Positions 35,056-43,641 of a DNA stretch of 64,000 nt are shown one piece after another; position 1 is the stretch's first letter; each line of letters begins with the position of its first letter. The notes under the pieces are model-generated. The model did no database searches and was not told the origin of the DNA. It was given only the letters and a program-made list of their open reading frames with translations. The stretch comes from Paenibacillus alkaliterrae (lineage in GTDB: Bacteria; Bacillota; Bacilli; Paenibacillales; Paenibacillaceae). The position numbers and the translations under genes were made by a program. Location: contig NZ_JAKGAP010000032.1 in NCBI RefSeq assembly GCF_021532375.1, forward strand, positions 17,419-81,418. The letters are read 5' to 3'.

Positions 35056-36039
35056 CAGATTTGCCGTTAACCGATGCTCCTGCATTGGAGCCTCCGGATC
35101 ATCGATCCGCTCCAGCATAACCTCCGCCGCTTTCACGCCGAGCTCAAAGGCCGGCTGCTCGATGACCGTCAGCGGCGGAGACGTGATGCGTGTCCACTGA
35201 AACTCATCATACGCAATGACCGCGATTTGCTCGGGAACGCTGATCTTCTTCTCTTGCAGATAAAACATGACGCCCATGGCCATCACATTATCCGTAACGA
35301 AAATAGCAGTAGGCTGCTGCTTAAGCAGGGACTCCGTTATTTTGTAGCCGCTGTTCAGCGAGACCTCCCCGATGCTGATAAGCTCTGAATCAGCCGCTAA
35401 ACCGGCTTCCGATAAGGCTTCGAGATAGCCTGCATGCCTCTCTTCCGTCGTAGTTAACGTATGCGGCCCGGAAATATAGGCTATTCGCTTATGGCCGTTG
35501 CCGATCAGCATTTGCACGGCTTCCTTCGAAACGGTTTTGTTGTCGACGACGACGAAGTCCCTGTAGCTGTTGTTAGGCACCCGATCCAGATAAACAACGG
35601 GATAATCACCGAACAAACGCTCATAATCAAGTTCTCTGCTCGCCGGTGCCATAATGAGCCCGTCAATCATTTGGGAGCCGAGCATCCGGATTTCATTTGA
35701 TTCGAATTGTTCCTCCTCATGCGAATCACTTAACACGAGATGGTATTGATGCTGCTTCAGAACGCTCTGTATACCCGCCGCAACCGACATAAAAAAGTAA
35801 TTCGACGTTTCCGAGGCCAGGATCGGAGCCAAAAACGCAATGACATGCGACTTGCGGCTTCTTAGCGAACGCGCGACGGAATTGATCCGGTAATTCAAAT
35901 CATCCATCGCCTGGTGTACCTTCCGCTTCGTTTCCTCAGACACGAAGCGGGTGCCGTTGATTACATGCGATACGGTAGCCGTAGATACATTGGCATGCTT
36001 CGCTACGTCTTTGATGCTTATATTTTTGCTATCGTTCAT
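35035..36039 (-). CDS. LacI-family repressor of the fructan operon
   Basis: 334 residues. The helix-turn-helix ISIKDVAKHANVSTATVSHV and hinge INSVARSLRSRKSHVIAFLA are followed by the sugar-binding core (MIDGLIMAPASRELDYERLF; HKRIAYISGPHTLTTTEERH; VIAYDEFQWTRITSPPLTVI). It is upstream of, and oriented like, the permease-GH32 operon. Related palindromes stand in front of both, so it probably represses itself and the operon until a fructose-containing ligand binds. Confidence 0.92.
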   Translation of the reverse strand: MNDSKNISIKDVAKHANVSTATVSHVINGTRFVSEETKRKVHQAMDDLNYRINSVARSLRSRKSHVIAFLAPILASETSNYFFMSVAAGIQSVLKQHQYHLVLSDSHEEEQFESNEIRMLGSQMIDGLIMAPASRELDYERLFGDYPVVYLDRVPNNSYRDFVVVDNKTVSKEAVQMLIGNGHKRIAYISGPHTLTTTEERHAGYLEALSEAGLAADSELISIGEVSLNSGYKITESLLKQQPTAIFVTDNVMAMGVMFYLQEKKISVPEQIAVIAYDEFQWTRITSPPLTVIEQPAFELGVKAAEVMLERIDDPEAPMQEHRLTANLIVRHSS

Positions 36040-36097
36040 ATTCTCACACCTATGCTTGTCATTCTAATTTTGTAAATCGTCCTGCGCAAGCCTCCAC

Positions 36098-36109
36098 GTA
36101 AACGTTTAC
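36098..36109. promoter_or_regulatory. LacI-type autoregulatory operator
   Basis: GTAAACGTTTAC is a perfect 12-bp palindrome about 60 bp before the LacI start. It is the same element as the sites at 34821-35010. Confidence 0.75.
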
Positions 36110-36188
36110 ATAGCTTTACTTTATGTGAAACGCATAGGTTTGTCAATCGTATTGTAGCAGCTTAGCGTTATTTCGACTTCTTCATGGC

Positions 36189-36240
36189 AAAAATAAGCCG
36201 GCACGTCAGCTCGTTGGAGCAGGCGAACCGGCTTATTTCC
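36189..36240 (-). terminator. Terminator of the VanW gene
   Basis: Minus strand AAATAAGCCGG/CCGGCTTATTT stem, then TTTGCC. It lies right after the stop at 36249. Confidence 0.75.
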
Positions 36241-36248
36241 AAAATACG

Positions 36249-37181
36249 CTATGGCTTCATGCCATTTACGTTCATATCGAGCCTGATCTCCTCCGGCAGC
36301 TTCTTCGAAGCGCTCGGCACTTCGCGTTTCTTCACGTCGATGAGCTCTGAAGAGCAGAGTACGACACTGACCTGTCCGTTGCTTGCATACGCCCTGACAA
36401 GAATCGGCTGGCTGTAATTATTTTGAAACACAAAATCAGGACCGTACCAGCTGACCGTCGCATCACGGCCTGGCGGTACATACGGCACGTTGCGGCTGTG
36501 GGAGTAACGTTCGACGATTCTCAGCCCTGCGCGGTCGACCGCGTTAAAAAGCGTGGATGAAATTTGGCAGATGCCTCCGCCGACGTCTTCATAGACCTCT
36601 CCCCGCACGATGACTGGCGCCCTCAAATATCCTTTATCCTTTGTGCGCTTGCCGACTACCTGGTTGAACGAGAAATTCTCGCCGGGAAACACGACATAAT
36701 TGTTAATGGCTTTCGCAGCAAGACCAATGTTCGAAGATCGATTTTTATTGCGGCTGTTGTAATAGGTTACGTATAGCCCGATGCGTCTCGCCTTAATCGT
36801 AGACAAAATTTCGCTGTCGACCTTCGGAAAAGTCGTGATCAAGGGAACCTCCAGCGTGTATGTATCCCCTTCATAAATATACTCATACAGCTGCCGCTTA
36901 AAAGTTAGGCGGTTCAGCCTGATTCCCGTCTTCTCCGGTATAATTCTGCCGGCTCCGTCAAGTGCCGCATTCACCGGCTTTCGCTCGGTTTTTTTGTCCA
37001 CGCTGTCCATCAGCTTGTCTAATTTATCGTCGTCCACGAGCGGCACCCCGGGAAGGGGATGAACATATTCCTGATTCCTAAATTCGGCGATCATTTGCCC
37101 CTGCTGCTCAATAGTCAGCATTTCCGGCCGCTCTGCAGGCTGCATCAATAAAAGCAGGGCTAAAAGCCAGTCCCATCCCAT
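36249..37181 (-). CDS. VanW-family protein
   Basis: 310 residues with a short hydrophobic start (MGWDWLLALLLLMQ) that may be a signal or anchor. The VanW domain fills about 110-290: AKAINNYVVFPGENFSFNQV, KGYLRAPVIVRGEVYEDVGG, GGICQISSTLFNAVDRAGL and NNYSQPILVRAYASNGQV. Homologues (B. subtilis YoaR) are cell-envelope proteins, recently linked to peptidoglycan modification. It is a single gene with its own terminator. Confidence 0.9.
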   Translation of the reverse strand: MGWDWLLALLLLMQPAERPEMLTIEQQGQMIAEFRNQEYVHPLPGVPLVDDDKLDKLMDSVDKKTERKPVNAALDGAGRIIPEKTGIRLNRLTFKRQLYEYIYEGDTYTLEVPLITTFPKVDSEILSTIKARRIGLYVTYYNSRNKNRSSNIGLAAKAINNYVVFPGENFSFNQVVGKRTKDKGYLRAPVIVRGEVYEDVGGGICQISSTLFNAVDRAGLRIVERYSHSRNVPYVPPGRDATVSWYGPDFVFQNNYSQPILVRAYASNGQVSVVLCSSELIDVKKREVPSASKKLPEEIRLDMNVNGMKP

Positions 37182-37365
37182 GTTCTGTCAGCTCCTGATC
37201 CAAAAGTAACCGACTTAGTATGGATTAAAACCGATACTGTCATACACAAGCTTTGACGTATACTAATGTCGGAGGCCGTGACAAATCCCCATCCATTTCC
37301 TGCATATTTCCAGGCCGATTTAAAAATACTGGAGAGAGCGAATTTTTCATGCGGAGGGATCAGAA

Positions 37366-38535
37366 ATGAAAAGTCTATTTGCAAAATGGCTTGCCGCTGC
37401 AGCCGCGGCGGCGTTATTCAGCATGCTTGTCATTCAGGAGCCTGCTGTGGCTGCGGGAAAAAAAATCGATCATGCCTTTGTCTTGATGACTGTTCATGCC
37501 AGCAACACAGCGGATTTCGTCAGCGAGCTGGCCTTCAAGAGCAAAGTGCTGACGCGAGCGCTTAGCAATGCGAAGACGGAAAAAGCTCCGTCCGCGAACG
37601 TACTGCAGGATGTTGAGCTGACAATTACGCAAACGGTGGGTGACACCGGAAGCGGAACGCATTTCCGGCTAGAGCAGAATGGCCATTTATGGAAAGAATC
37701 GAGTGAGGAGCGGATCGTATTGTCTGATCAAGCCGCCGCCCTTCTGATCCGCTGCGCAACCGCGCTGAGGAACCAGCATTACGGCAAGCTGATCGCATGG
37801 AACGATGCCAAGCAGCTGCTTCCGAATAAGAGCATTTTTACCGTGACGGATATCGAGAGCGGCTTCTCGTTCCGGGTTCAACGGCGAGCGGGCAGCGACC
37901 ATGCGGACGTACAGCCGGTGACGAAGGAAGATACGCGGATTATGAAGCAAATTTACAACGATAAATGGAGCTGGAACCGAAAGGCCGTTCTCGTTCAAGC
38001 CGGCGGGGAATGGATCGCTGCTTCCATGAACGGCATGCCTCATGGAGGCGACGGCATACCTGAGAACGGCTTTTCCGGCCATTCCTGTATTCACTTTTAC
38101 CTAAGCAGCACGCATAAATCGAATGTCCCCGATCTCGCTCATCAGGTCATGGTGCATAAGGCTGCAGGGAATTTGCCTGCTTATTTCTCCGGCTTATCCC
38201 CTGCTTATCTTGCGAAAACCTTTGTCGCCGTCATGAACCACAAAGAAACCGGTTTGCTGCGGCAGTTGGCCATTGGATTATCGGAGGAGAAGCTGGCTTC
38301 CTTCGAGGCAGAAATGGAATCGCTCAGCTCCATCCGAGAGGAGCTGCCTCCGAAACGAAAGCGGGGGAGCCGTTTGTCGGATAAGGAATACGGGGATGCC
38401 TTGACGGCAGAAGTGGAGCTTCCCGTTTCCCTTGAGAGAAAAGGGCATTCCCGGCAAAACGGGAAATACCGGTTCACGTTCAAACGTTCCTCGGCGCAAT
38501 CTTCCTGGCATTTCGTTGACGTTTTGACCGATTAA
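37366..38535 (+). CDS. Secreted protein of unknown function
   Basis: 389 residues. A signal peptide (about 1-29, ending AVAAG) leads the protein. A central block at about 155-265 has KSIFTVTDIESGFSFRVQRR, SDHADVQPVTKEDTRIMKQI, WIAASMNGMPHGGDGI and GHSCIHFYLSSTHKSN. I have seen this His/Cys-containing block in other Firmicute exported proteins, sometimes next to peptidoglycan-binding or copper amine oxidase N-terminal domains. The C-terminus is charged. Its conserved His and Cys residues could be catalytic or metal-binding, but no function is established. Confidence 0.75.
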   Translation: MKSLFAKWLAAAAAAALFSMLVIQEPAVAAGKKIDHAFVLMTVHASNTADFVSELAFKSKVLTRALSNAKTEKAPSANVLQDVELTITQTVGDTGSGTHFRLEQNGHLWKESSEERIVLSDQAAALLIRCATALRNQHYGKLIAWNDAKQLLPNKSIFTVTDIESGFSFRVQRRAGSDHADVQPVTKEDTRIMKQIYNDKWSWNRKAVLVQAGGEWIAASMNGMPHGGDGIPENGFSGHSCIHFYLSSTHKSNVPDLAHQVMVHKAAGNLPAYFSGLSPAYLAKTFVAVMNHKETGLLRQLAIGLSEEKLASFEAEMESLSSIREELPPKRKRGSRLSDKEYGDALTAEVELPVSLERKGHSRQNGKYRFTFKRSSAQSSWHFVDVLTD

Positions 38536-38584
38536 GCAGCCGGGAGCGTGAAACTTTTGACGTTCGGCTGCCTTATCAGACGAC

Positions 38585-38621
38585 AAAAAAAAATCCCTTA
38601 ACGTAAGTTAAGGGATTTTTT
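38585..38621. terminator. Bidirectional terminator between secreted protein and csp gene
   Basis: AAATCCCTTAAC/GTTAAGGGATTT is a perfect 12-bp stem with a GTAA loop. T-runs follow on both strands. Confidence 0.9.
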
Positions 38622-38628
38622 GCGGTTA

Positions 38629-38829
38629 TTACAGTTTTACTACGTTCTCAGCTTGTGGTCCGCGGTTGCCTTGAGTAACCGTGAATTCAACTTGTTGACC
38701 TTCGTCAAGCGATTTGAAGCCGTCGCCTTGGATCGCGGAGAAATGTACGAATACGTCGTTTCCGCCTTCAACCTCGATAAAACCGAATCCTTTTTCTGCG
38801 TTAAACCATTTAACTGTGCCTTTTTCCAT
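38629..38829 (-). CDS. Cold-shock protein, CspB type
   Basis: 66 residues, the standard size. The RNA-binding motifs KGFGFIEV (RNP1) and DVFVHFSAI (RNP2) and the KWFNAEKG start are all present. These proteins are RNA chaperones. The 5' leader is about 130 nt and has a hairpin (38890-38939) and a strong promoter (38969-38997), as is usual for csp genes. Confidence 0.97.
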   Translation of the reverse strand: MEKGTVKWFNAEKGFGFIEVEGGNDVFVHFSAIQGDGFKSLDEGQQVEFTVTQGNRGPQAENVVKL

Positions 38830-38889
38830 TTTGTGTAGCCTCCAATAATTTATTTAACATGTTTTTTTTCGTAATAAAACTAAAAATCA

Positions 38890-38939
38890 CACATTGAAAA
38901 AGGTACCATTATACAAATGATCACCCTTTTCAATATGTG
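38890..38939 (-). promoter_or_regulatory. Hairpin in the csp 5' leader
   Basis: CACATATTGAAAAGGG pairs imperfectly with CCTTTTTCAATGTG in the untranslated leader. It could be a temperature-responsive fold like those of other csp mRNAs. The TTTGTATAAT in its loop is an alternative -10 without a well-spaced -35. Confidence 0.5.
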
Positions 38940-38968
38940 AATTAAAGGTAGTATTTGCTTAGAAAGTA

Positions 38969-38997
38969 ATTGTAGCATACAAAGAGATATAAAGCAA
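38969..38997 (-). promoter_or_regulatory. csp promoter
   Basis: Minus strand TTGCTT (38992-38997), 17-bp spacer, TACAAT (38969-38974). Confidence 0.7.
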
Positions 38998-39014
38998 TGC
39001 GATGATTATTGCAA

Positions 39015-39062
39015 AAGAAAGAACGTCTCCATTCACTCCGGCGAGCAATGAAGACGTTTTCT
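39015..39062 (-). terminator. Terminator of the iol-linked LacI gene
   Basis: Minus strand AACGTCT (39052-39058) pairs with AGACGTT (39022-39028), followed by CTTTCTTTT. Confidence 0.65.
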
Positions 39063-39070
39063 TCTAATGG

Positions 39071-40096
39071 TTAATTATCTATAGGATATGCCAGATTGAC
39101 GCAGGCCGTGGATTCCCGCACGATAAGCTCCGTTCTCAGAGCGATGCGATGTTTAACGGTCGGAGCCTCCTGCGCAAACTGCTCCAGCAGCAAATCGACG
39201 GCGGAGGCGCCCAATTGCTCCATCGGCTGGGCGATCGATGTAAGCGGCGGATCGGTAACCGAAGCCAGAATCGTGTTATCGAAGCTGACAACCGACAGCT
39301 CGGAGGGAACCCGTATCCCCGCCTCCTTGGCCGCTTGGAGCGCGCCGACGGCAAGCAGATCATTGCAACAAAAAATAGCGGTCGGCCGGTCGCTGCCCTG
39401 AAGCAATGCGGCAGCTTCCCGTTTTCCGTCCTCCATCCGTTGCTTGCACGGCCGCACATGGCGCTCAGACATCATAACGCCTTCTTCCCCAAGCCTCTGC
39501 TTAAAGCCATGAAGCCTTTCGCGGCTGCTGCTGACCGTCAAGCTCTCGGACAACACAGCCATGCGGCGATGGCCGAGCAGCAGCAGATGCTCCGCCGCCG
39601 ACCGGCCGCCTTGCCAATCATCCGCCACAACGGTATGAACGGAGACGGCAGATACCTCGCGGCCAATGATCACAACGGGCATTGATTCGCCCAAATCACG
39701 CAATATATCCGTATTTTCCATGCCCGTACCGATTATAATGCCGTCTACCCGCTTCTGCTTGAGCACCGATATATATTGTTCGATCCGTTCATCCTTATTG
39801 TCCGTGCTGCAAATAATAACGCTGTAGCCAAGCTGATGGCCCCTGTCCTCAACCGCTCTCGCCACTTCCCCGAAAAAAGGGTTCGCAATGTCCGGAATAA
39901 GCAGGCCTAACGTGAAGGTATGCTTTCCGGTCAAGGCGGAGGCGATGACGCTGGGCTGATAATGAAGCCTCTCCATAATCGCGAATATTTCTTCGCGTCT
40001 TTCCTGGCTTATTTTCCCTTTGGCATTGATTACCTTGGATACCGTCGCTATGGATACGCCCGCTTCCCGGGCTACATCGTAAATTGTCGCTTTCAT
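39071..40096 (-). CDS. LacI-family regulator, likely of the inositol operon
   Basis: ATG 40096 gives 341 residues. The helix-turn-helix TIYDVAREAGVSIATVSKVI and hinge QPSVIASALTGKHTFTLGLL precede the sensor core (DIANPFFGEVARAVEDRGHQ; AIFCCNDLLAVGALQAAKEA; VVSFDNTILASVTDPPLTSI). It follows iolB by about 100 bp in the same direction. B. subtilis uses the DeoR-type IolR, so a LacI-type iol regulator would be a different wiring. The 22-bp palindrome before iolD (47573-47594) is a plausible target. Confidence 0.88.
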   Translation of the reverse strand: MKATIYDVAREAGVSIATVSKVINAKGKISQERREEIFAIMERLHYQPSVIASALTGKHTFTLGLLIPDIANPFFGEVARAVEDRGHQLGYSVIICSTDNKDERIEQYISVLKQKRVDGIIIGTGMENTDILRDLGESMPVVIIGREVSAVSVHTVVADDWQGGRSAAEHLLLLGHRRMAVLSESLTVSSSRERLHGFKQRLGEEGVMMSERHVRPCKQRMEDGKREAAALLQGSDRPTAIFCCNDLLAVGALQAAKEAGIRVPSELSVVSFDNTILASVTDPPLTSIAQPMEQLGASAVDLLLEQFAQEAPTVKHRIALRTELIVRESTACVNLAYPIDN

Positions 40097-40198
40097 GCGC
40101 ATTCCTCACTCACTCAAGTCGTCCTACCCTCTATTATGCTTGGAGAAAGGCAAAATTTGCAATCACAATCGCATAGTCGAAGCTCTGCATCAGGTAAC

Positions 40199-41008
40199 CT
40201 ATTTCTTCAACATCCACTCATGCTCAGGATCATTATAAAACTTCCATGTCCGAACCGGTCCTGCCATCACATTCAAGTAATAAACCTCATAGCCAGCAGG
40301 GGCCGACACCGGATGGTAGCCTTTCGGCACCAACACCGCCTGGCCGTCCTTCACCGTCAGCGTCTCATCAAGCGAACGGTCATCCGTATATACGCGTTGA
40401 ATGGCAAAGCCCTGCTCAGGCTGCACGCGAAAATAGTACGTTTCCTCCAGCAGCGATTCGTCCGGCAGCGCATCGCGGTCATGCTTATGCGGCGGATAGC
40501 TGGACCAGTTGCCTTCCGGCGTGAATACCTCGACGACAAGCAAGCTGTCCGCTGGCTCCCGCTCCGGCAAAATATTGTGCACGAGCCGCTCCATGCTGCC
40601 GCTGCCGCGCAATTCTACGCCCACCTGCGCCGGCGCAATAAGCCGCGCTTCATGCCCGCCCCGGCCTGGAGCCGAGCAGATCGCCAGCTCAATCTCCGTC
40701 AAAGCGGTAATCTCGTAACGGTCTCCGTTTGGCACGTACACCGAATACGGGGGGATTTTCTCGAACACGCTCATCCGTCCGCCAATTTCAGACCATGAGG
40801 ATGCCGCCGTCTTGACGCTTGCTTTTCCACTAAGGAGCACAAGGCATACTTCCTTGTCCCCTGTCTCCCTGCTGAGAAGCTGGCCGGCTTCAAGCTTCAC
40901 CGCCTCAAACCCGACATACGTCCACCCTGCCGATTCCGGCGTAATGCTCAGCACGCTGCCGTCCGCGGCAGGGTGCTCCGATGCGGGCACAATCAGCTTC
41001 GATTTCAT
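40199..41008 (-). CDS. iolB: 5-deoxy-glucuronate isomerase
   Basis: 269 residues, standard length. Cupin-type features are YPPHKHDRDALPDESLLEET (metal-binding His/Glu), FAIQRVYTDDRSLDET, GQAVLVPKGYHPVSAPAGYE and YYLNVMAGPVRTWKFYNDPE. It isomerises 5-deoxy-glucuronate to 2-deoxy-5-keto-gluconate in myo-inositol breakdown. It overlaps iolG by four bases and is the last gene of the operon. Confidence 0.96.
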   Translation of the reverse strand: MKSKLIVPASEHPAADGSVLSITPESAGWTYVGFEAVKLEAGQLLSRETGDKEVCLVLLSGKASVKTAASSWSEIGGRMSVFEKIPPYSVYVPNGDRYEITALTEIELAICSAPGRGGHEARLIAPAQVGVELRGSGSMERLVHNILPEREPADSLLVVEVFTPEGNWSSYPPHKHDRDALPDESLLEETYYFRVQPEQGFAIQRVYTDDRSLDETLTVKDGQAVLVPKGYHPVSAPAGYEVYYLNVMAGPVRTWKFYNDPEHEWMLKK

Positions 41009-42057
41009 TGAATCCCCTCCTTCACATGCGCTTGCTTCGTGAACTCGTAAGCTTCCGCAAGCTTTACCGGTCTCCCCAGCTGAAGCGACCGCTTGGCCGC
41101 AAGCGCCATGAGCTCGGCCTGATAGCCGTCATAACCGCTGACCGGCACGTCCCTATTTTCAAGAATACATGTGATAAACTGAACGGTTTCTTGGATGTAG
41201 GCATCATTATAGCGCTCCAGAAAAAAATGAAGCGGCTTGTCGCGGCGGACGCTCTCTGCCGTATGAATCTCCGCCGTATTCGGATAATCATTCGAAATCG
41301 CAGCACTGCCGCCCGATCCGAACACCTCGACCCGCTGATCGTAGCCGTACACCGCTTTCCGGCTGTTATCGATGACGCCCAGCGCACCGTTCGCAAAACG
41401 GATGGTTACGATCGCGGTATCCACGTCGCCAAACTCCGCAAACACCGGATCCACCAGCACGCTGCCGTACGCATGCACTTCTTCCGCCTCGCTGCCGGAC
41501 AGGAAGCGCGCCATATCGAAATCATGGATCATCATGTCCATAAAAATGCCGCCCGACGAACGGATATACTCTTTGCCCGGCGGAGCCGGGTCGCGCGACG
41601 TAATTTTCACGAGATGCGCATCCCCGATTTGCCCCGACTGCACAAGCTCCCGCACCCGCTGAAAATTATGGTCAAAACGGCGGTTGAAGCCGACCTGCAG
41701 CTTCACCCCGACCGCCTCCGCCGCCTCAATTGCCTCTTTGGTCTGAGCGATATCCATGCTGATCGGCTTCTCGCAAAAGATATGCTTGCCCGCGGCCGCG
41801 GCCCGCTTGATGAGCGGGACATGCGTGTCGGTAGGCGAGCAAATAAATACTGCTGAAATGGCCGGGTTATTCATCACATCCTCGCTGTCCTGCGTTACAA
41901 TGCCAATGCCTCTGGCGGCAGCCCACTCGCGCAGGTTATCGTCCGCGAAAGGATCACTAATCGCGACGACTTCCGCGTTCGGAAGCCTCAGCACATTTTC
42001 CGCATGGATTTTACCGATCCTGCCTGCCCCTATAATGCCAATTCTGACTTTGTCCAT
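41005..42057 (-). CDS. iolG: Inositol 2-dehydrogenase
   Basis: 350 residues of the Gfo/Idh/MocA family. The NAD-binding fold has RIGIIGAGRIGKIHAENV. Catalytic residues are Lys97 in CEKPIS and Asp174/His178 in FMDMMIHDFD, matching the B. subtilis IolG pattern. It oxidises myo-inositol to scyllo-inosose. A 103-bp gap with a short duplication separates it from iolA. Confidence 0.93.
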   Translation of the reverse strand: MDKVRIGIIGAGRIGKIHAENVLRLPNAEVVAISDPFADDNLREWAAARGIGIVTQDSEDVMNNPAISAVFICSPTDTHVPLIKRAAAAGKHIFCEKPISMDIAQTKEAIEAAEAVGVKLQVGFNRRFDHNFQRVRELVQSGQIGDAHLVKITSRDPAPPGKEYIRSSGGIFMDMMIHDFDMARFLSGSEAEEVHAYGSVLVDPVFAEFGDVDTAIVTIRFANGALGVIDNSRKAVYGYDQRVEVFGSGGSAAISNDYPNTAEIHTAESVRRDKPLHFFLERYNDAYIQETVQFITCILENRDVPVSGYDGYQAELMALAAKRSLQLGRPVKLAEAYEFTKQAHVKEGIQ

Positions 42058-42129
42058 ATCGTCTTGCTCCTTCTACATGTAGTGCAAAGCAGCCTTGCAT
42101 GTGTAGGCGCGCCTTGCGCCGGCGGATTA

Positions 42130-42190
42130 TCAGCGCAAAGCGACCATTTTTTCTTGCAGCTTACCAGCGCGAGGTGACCATTTTCTTTCT
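42130..42190 (-). repeat. Short duplication of the iolA 3' end
   Basis: Downstream of the iolA stop a roughly 25-bp near copy of its last codons (AAAATGGTCGCTTTGCGCTG versus AAAATGGTCACCTCGCGCTG) ends with a second stop. It probably arose by a small tandem duplication. Confidence 0.55.
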
Positions 42191-43621
42191 CGTATAAAAC
42201 TCGACGCCGTCGGTGCCGTTCGCATGCAAATCGCCGTAAAACGATTTTTTCCAGCCGGAGAAAGGGAAAAACGCCATCGGTGCCGGAACGCCCAAGTTAA
42301 TGCCGAGCATTCCTGCGTCAATCGTCTCGCGGAATTGGCGGACGCTGCTGCCGTCCTGCGTGAACAAGCAGGCCCCGTTCGCGAATTCCGAGCGGTTGGC
42401 GAGCTCGATCGCTTCGTCCAGCGTGCTGACGCGTACGATTGACAGCACAGGCGCGAAGATTTCATCCTCCCATATTTTCATCCCGCATTCGACCTGATCA
42501 AAAATCGTTGGGCCGACAAAGTAGCCCTGTTCGCCCGTTGCCGCATCCTTGCGTCCATCGCGCAGCAGCAGCGCGCCTTCCTTCTCGCCGATATCGATAT
42601 ATTTCAGCGTTCTCTCCTTGTGCGGCCCGCGAATGACCGGACCGAGGAAGACTCCTTTATCCATGCCGTTGCCGATGGCGATGCCGTCGGCCGCTTCCTT
42701 TAATTTGCTGACGAGAGCATCGCCAACCTCGCCGACCGCGACAACGACCGCGCATGCCATGCACCGCTCGCCGGCTGAGCCGAAGGCTGCGCCTACGATC
42801 TGCTGGACGGCTGCATCCAGGTCCGCGTCCGGCATGACGATGGAATGGTTTTTGGCGCCGGCGAGAGCCTGAACTCTTTTGCCATAAGATGTGCCGGTCG
42901 TATAGACATACTCCGCTACGGGCTGGGAGCCGACGAAGGAAATCGCCTTAATGTCCGAGTGCTCCAGCATGCCGTTAACGACATCATGCGCACCGTGCAC
43001 CACATTCAGCACACCTGCAGGAAGGCCCGCCTCGGCAAACAGCTCGGCAAGCCGGTTAGCGAGCAGCGGAGTGCGCTCCGACGGCTTCAGCACGAATGTG
43101 TTGCCGCAGGCGATCGCCAGCGGGAACATCCAGCACGGCACCATCATCGGAAAGTTGAACGGCGTAATGCCCCCCACGACACCGATCGGATACCGGTACA
43201 TCGCCGACTCCAGGTTCGTCGCGATGTCAGGCAGCACTTTGCCCATCATCAGCGTAGGAGCGCCGGCGGCGAATTCGATGCATTCGATCCCCCGCTGCAC
43301 TTCCCCGTACGCTTCCGCGTAGCTTTTTCCATTTTCGCTCGTAATGATTTTAGCCAGCTCTTCCCAGTGCTCGACTAGCAGCTGTTGATATTTGAACAAA
43401 ATTCGCGCACGTCTCGGAACCGCTGTCCGGCTCCAAGCAGGGAAGGCTTCCTTGGCCGCTTGAACGGCAGCATCCACCTCTGACTTCGAGGATAGCGGAA
43501 CGTAGGCCAGAATGTCCTCCGTCGCGGGGTTGAATACCGGCTCCTTGACCTCTGCTTCGGATGCGACCCACTGGCCGCCGATATAGTTGTTGACCGTCTG
43601 CGCATTGCTTGTGTTTACCAT
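42161..43621 (-). CDS. iolA: Methylmalonate-semialdehyde dehydrogenase
   Basis: 486 residues, family length. The aldehyde dehydrogenase fold shows [35 protein letters not shown] and the catalytic [11 protein letters not shown] with Cys287. The start NNYIGGQWV and the end [20 protein letters not shown] fit IolA/MmsA, which converts malonate semialdehyde with CoA to acetyl-CoA. It lies between iolC and iolG; first-gene position, as in B. subtilis, is not kept. Confidence 0.96.
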   Translation of the reverse strand: MVNTSNAQTVNNYIGGQWVASEAEVKEPVFNPATEDILAYVPLSSKSEVDAAVQAAKEAFPAWSRTAVPRRARILFKYQQLLVEHWEELAKIITSENGKSYAEAYGEVQRGIECIEFAAGAPTLMMGKVLPDIATNLESAMYRYPIGVVGGITPFNFPMMVPCWMFPLAIACGNTFVLKPSERTPLLANRLAELFAEAGLPAGVLNVVHGAHDVVNGMLEHSDIKAISFVGSQPVAEYVYTTGTSYGKRVQALAGAKNHSIVMPDADLDAAVQQIVGAAFGSAGERCMACAVVVAVGEVGDALVSKLKEAADGIAIGNGMDKGVFLGPVIRGPHKERTLKYIDIGEKEGALLLRDGRKDAATGEQGYFVGPTIFDQVECGMKIWEDEIFAPVLSIVRVSTLDEAIELANRSEFANGACLFTQDGSSVRQFRETIDAGMLGINLGVPAPMAFFPFSGWKKSFYGDLHANGTDGVEFYTRKKMVTSRW

Positions 43622-43641
43622 CTTTCATCCATCTCCTCTCG

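Noticed and set aside
39920..41856. Two long plus-strand frames of about 290 codons
   Set aside because: They are antisense to the LacI, iolB and iolG genes, whose identities are secure. No ribosome sites or family motifs.
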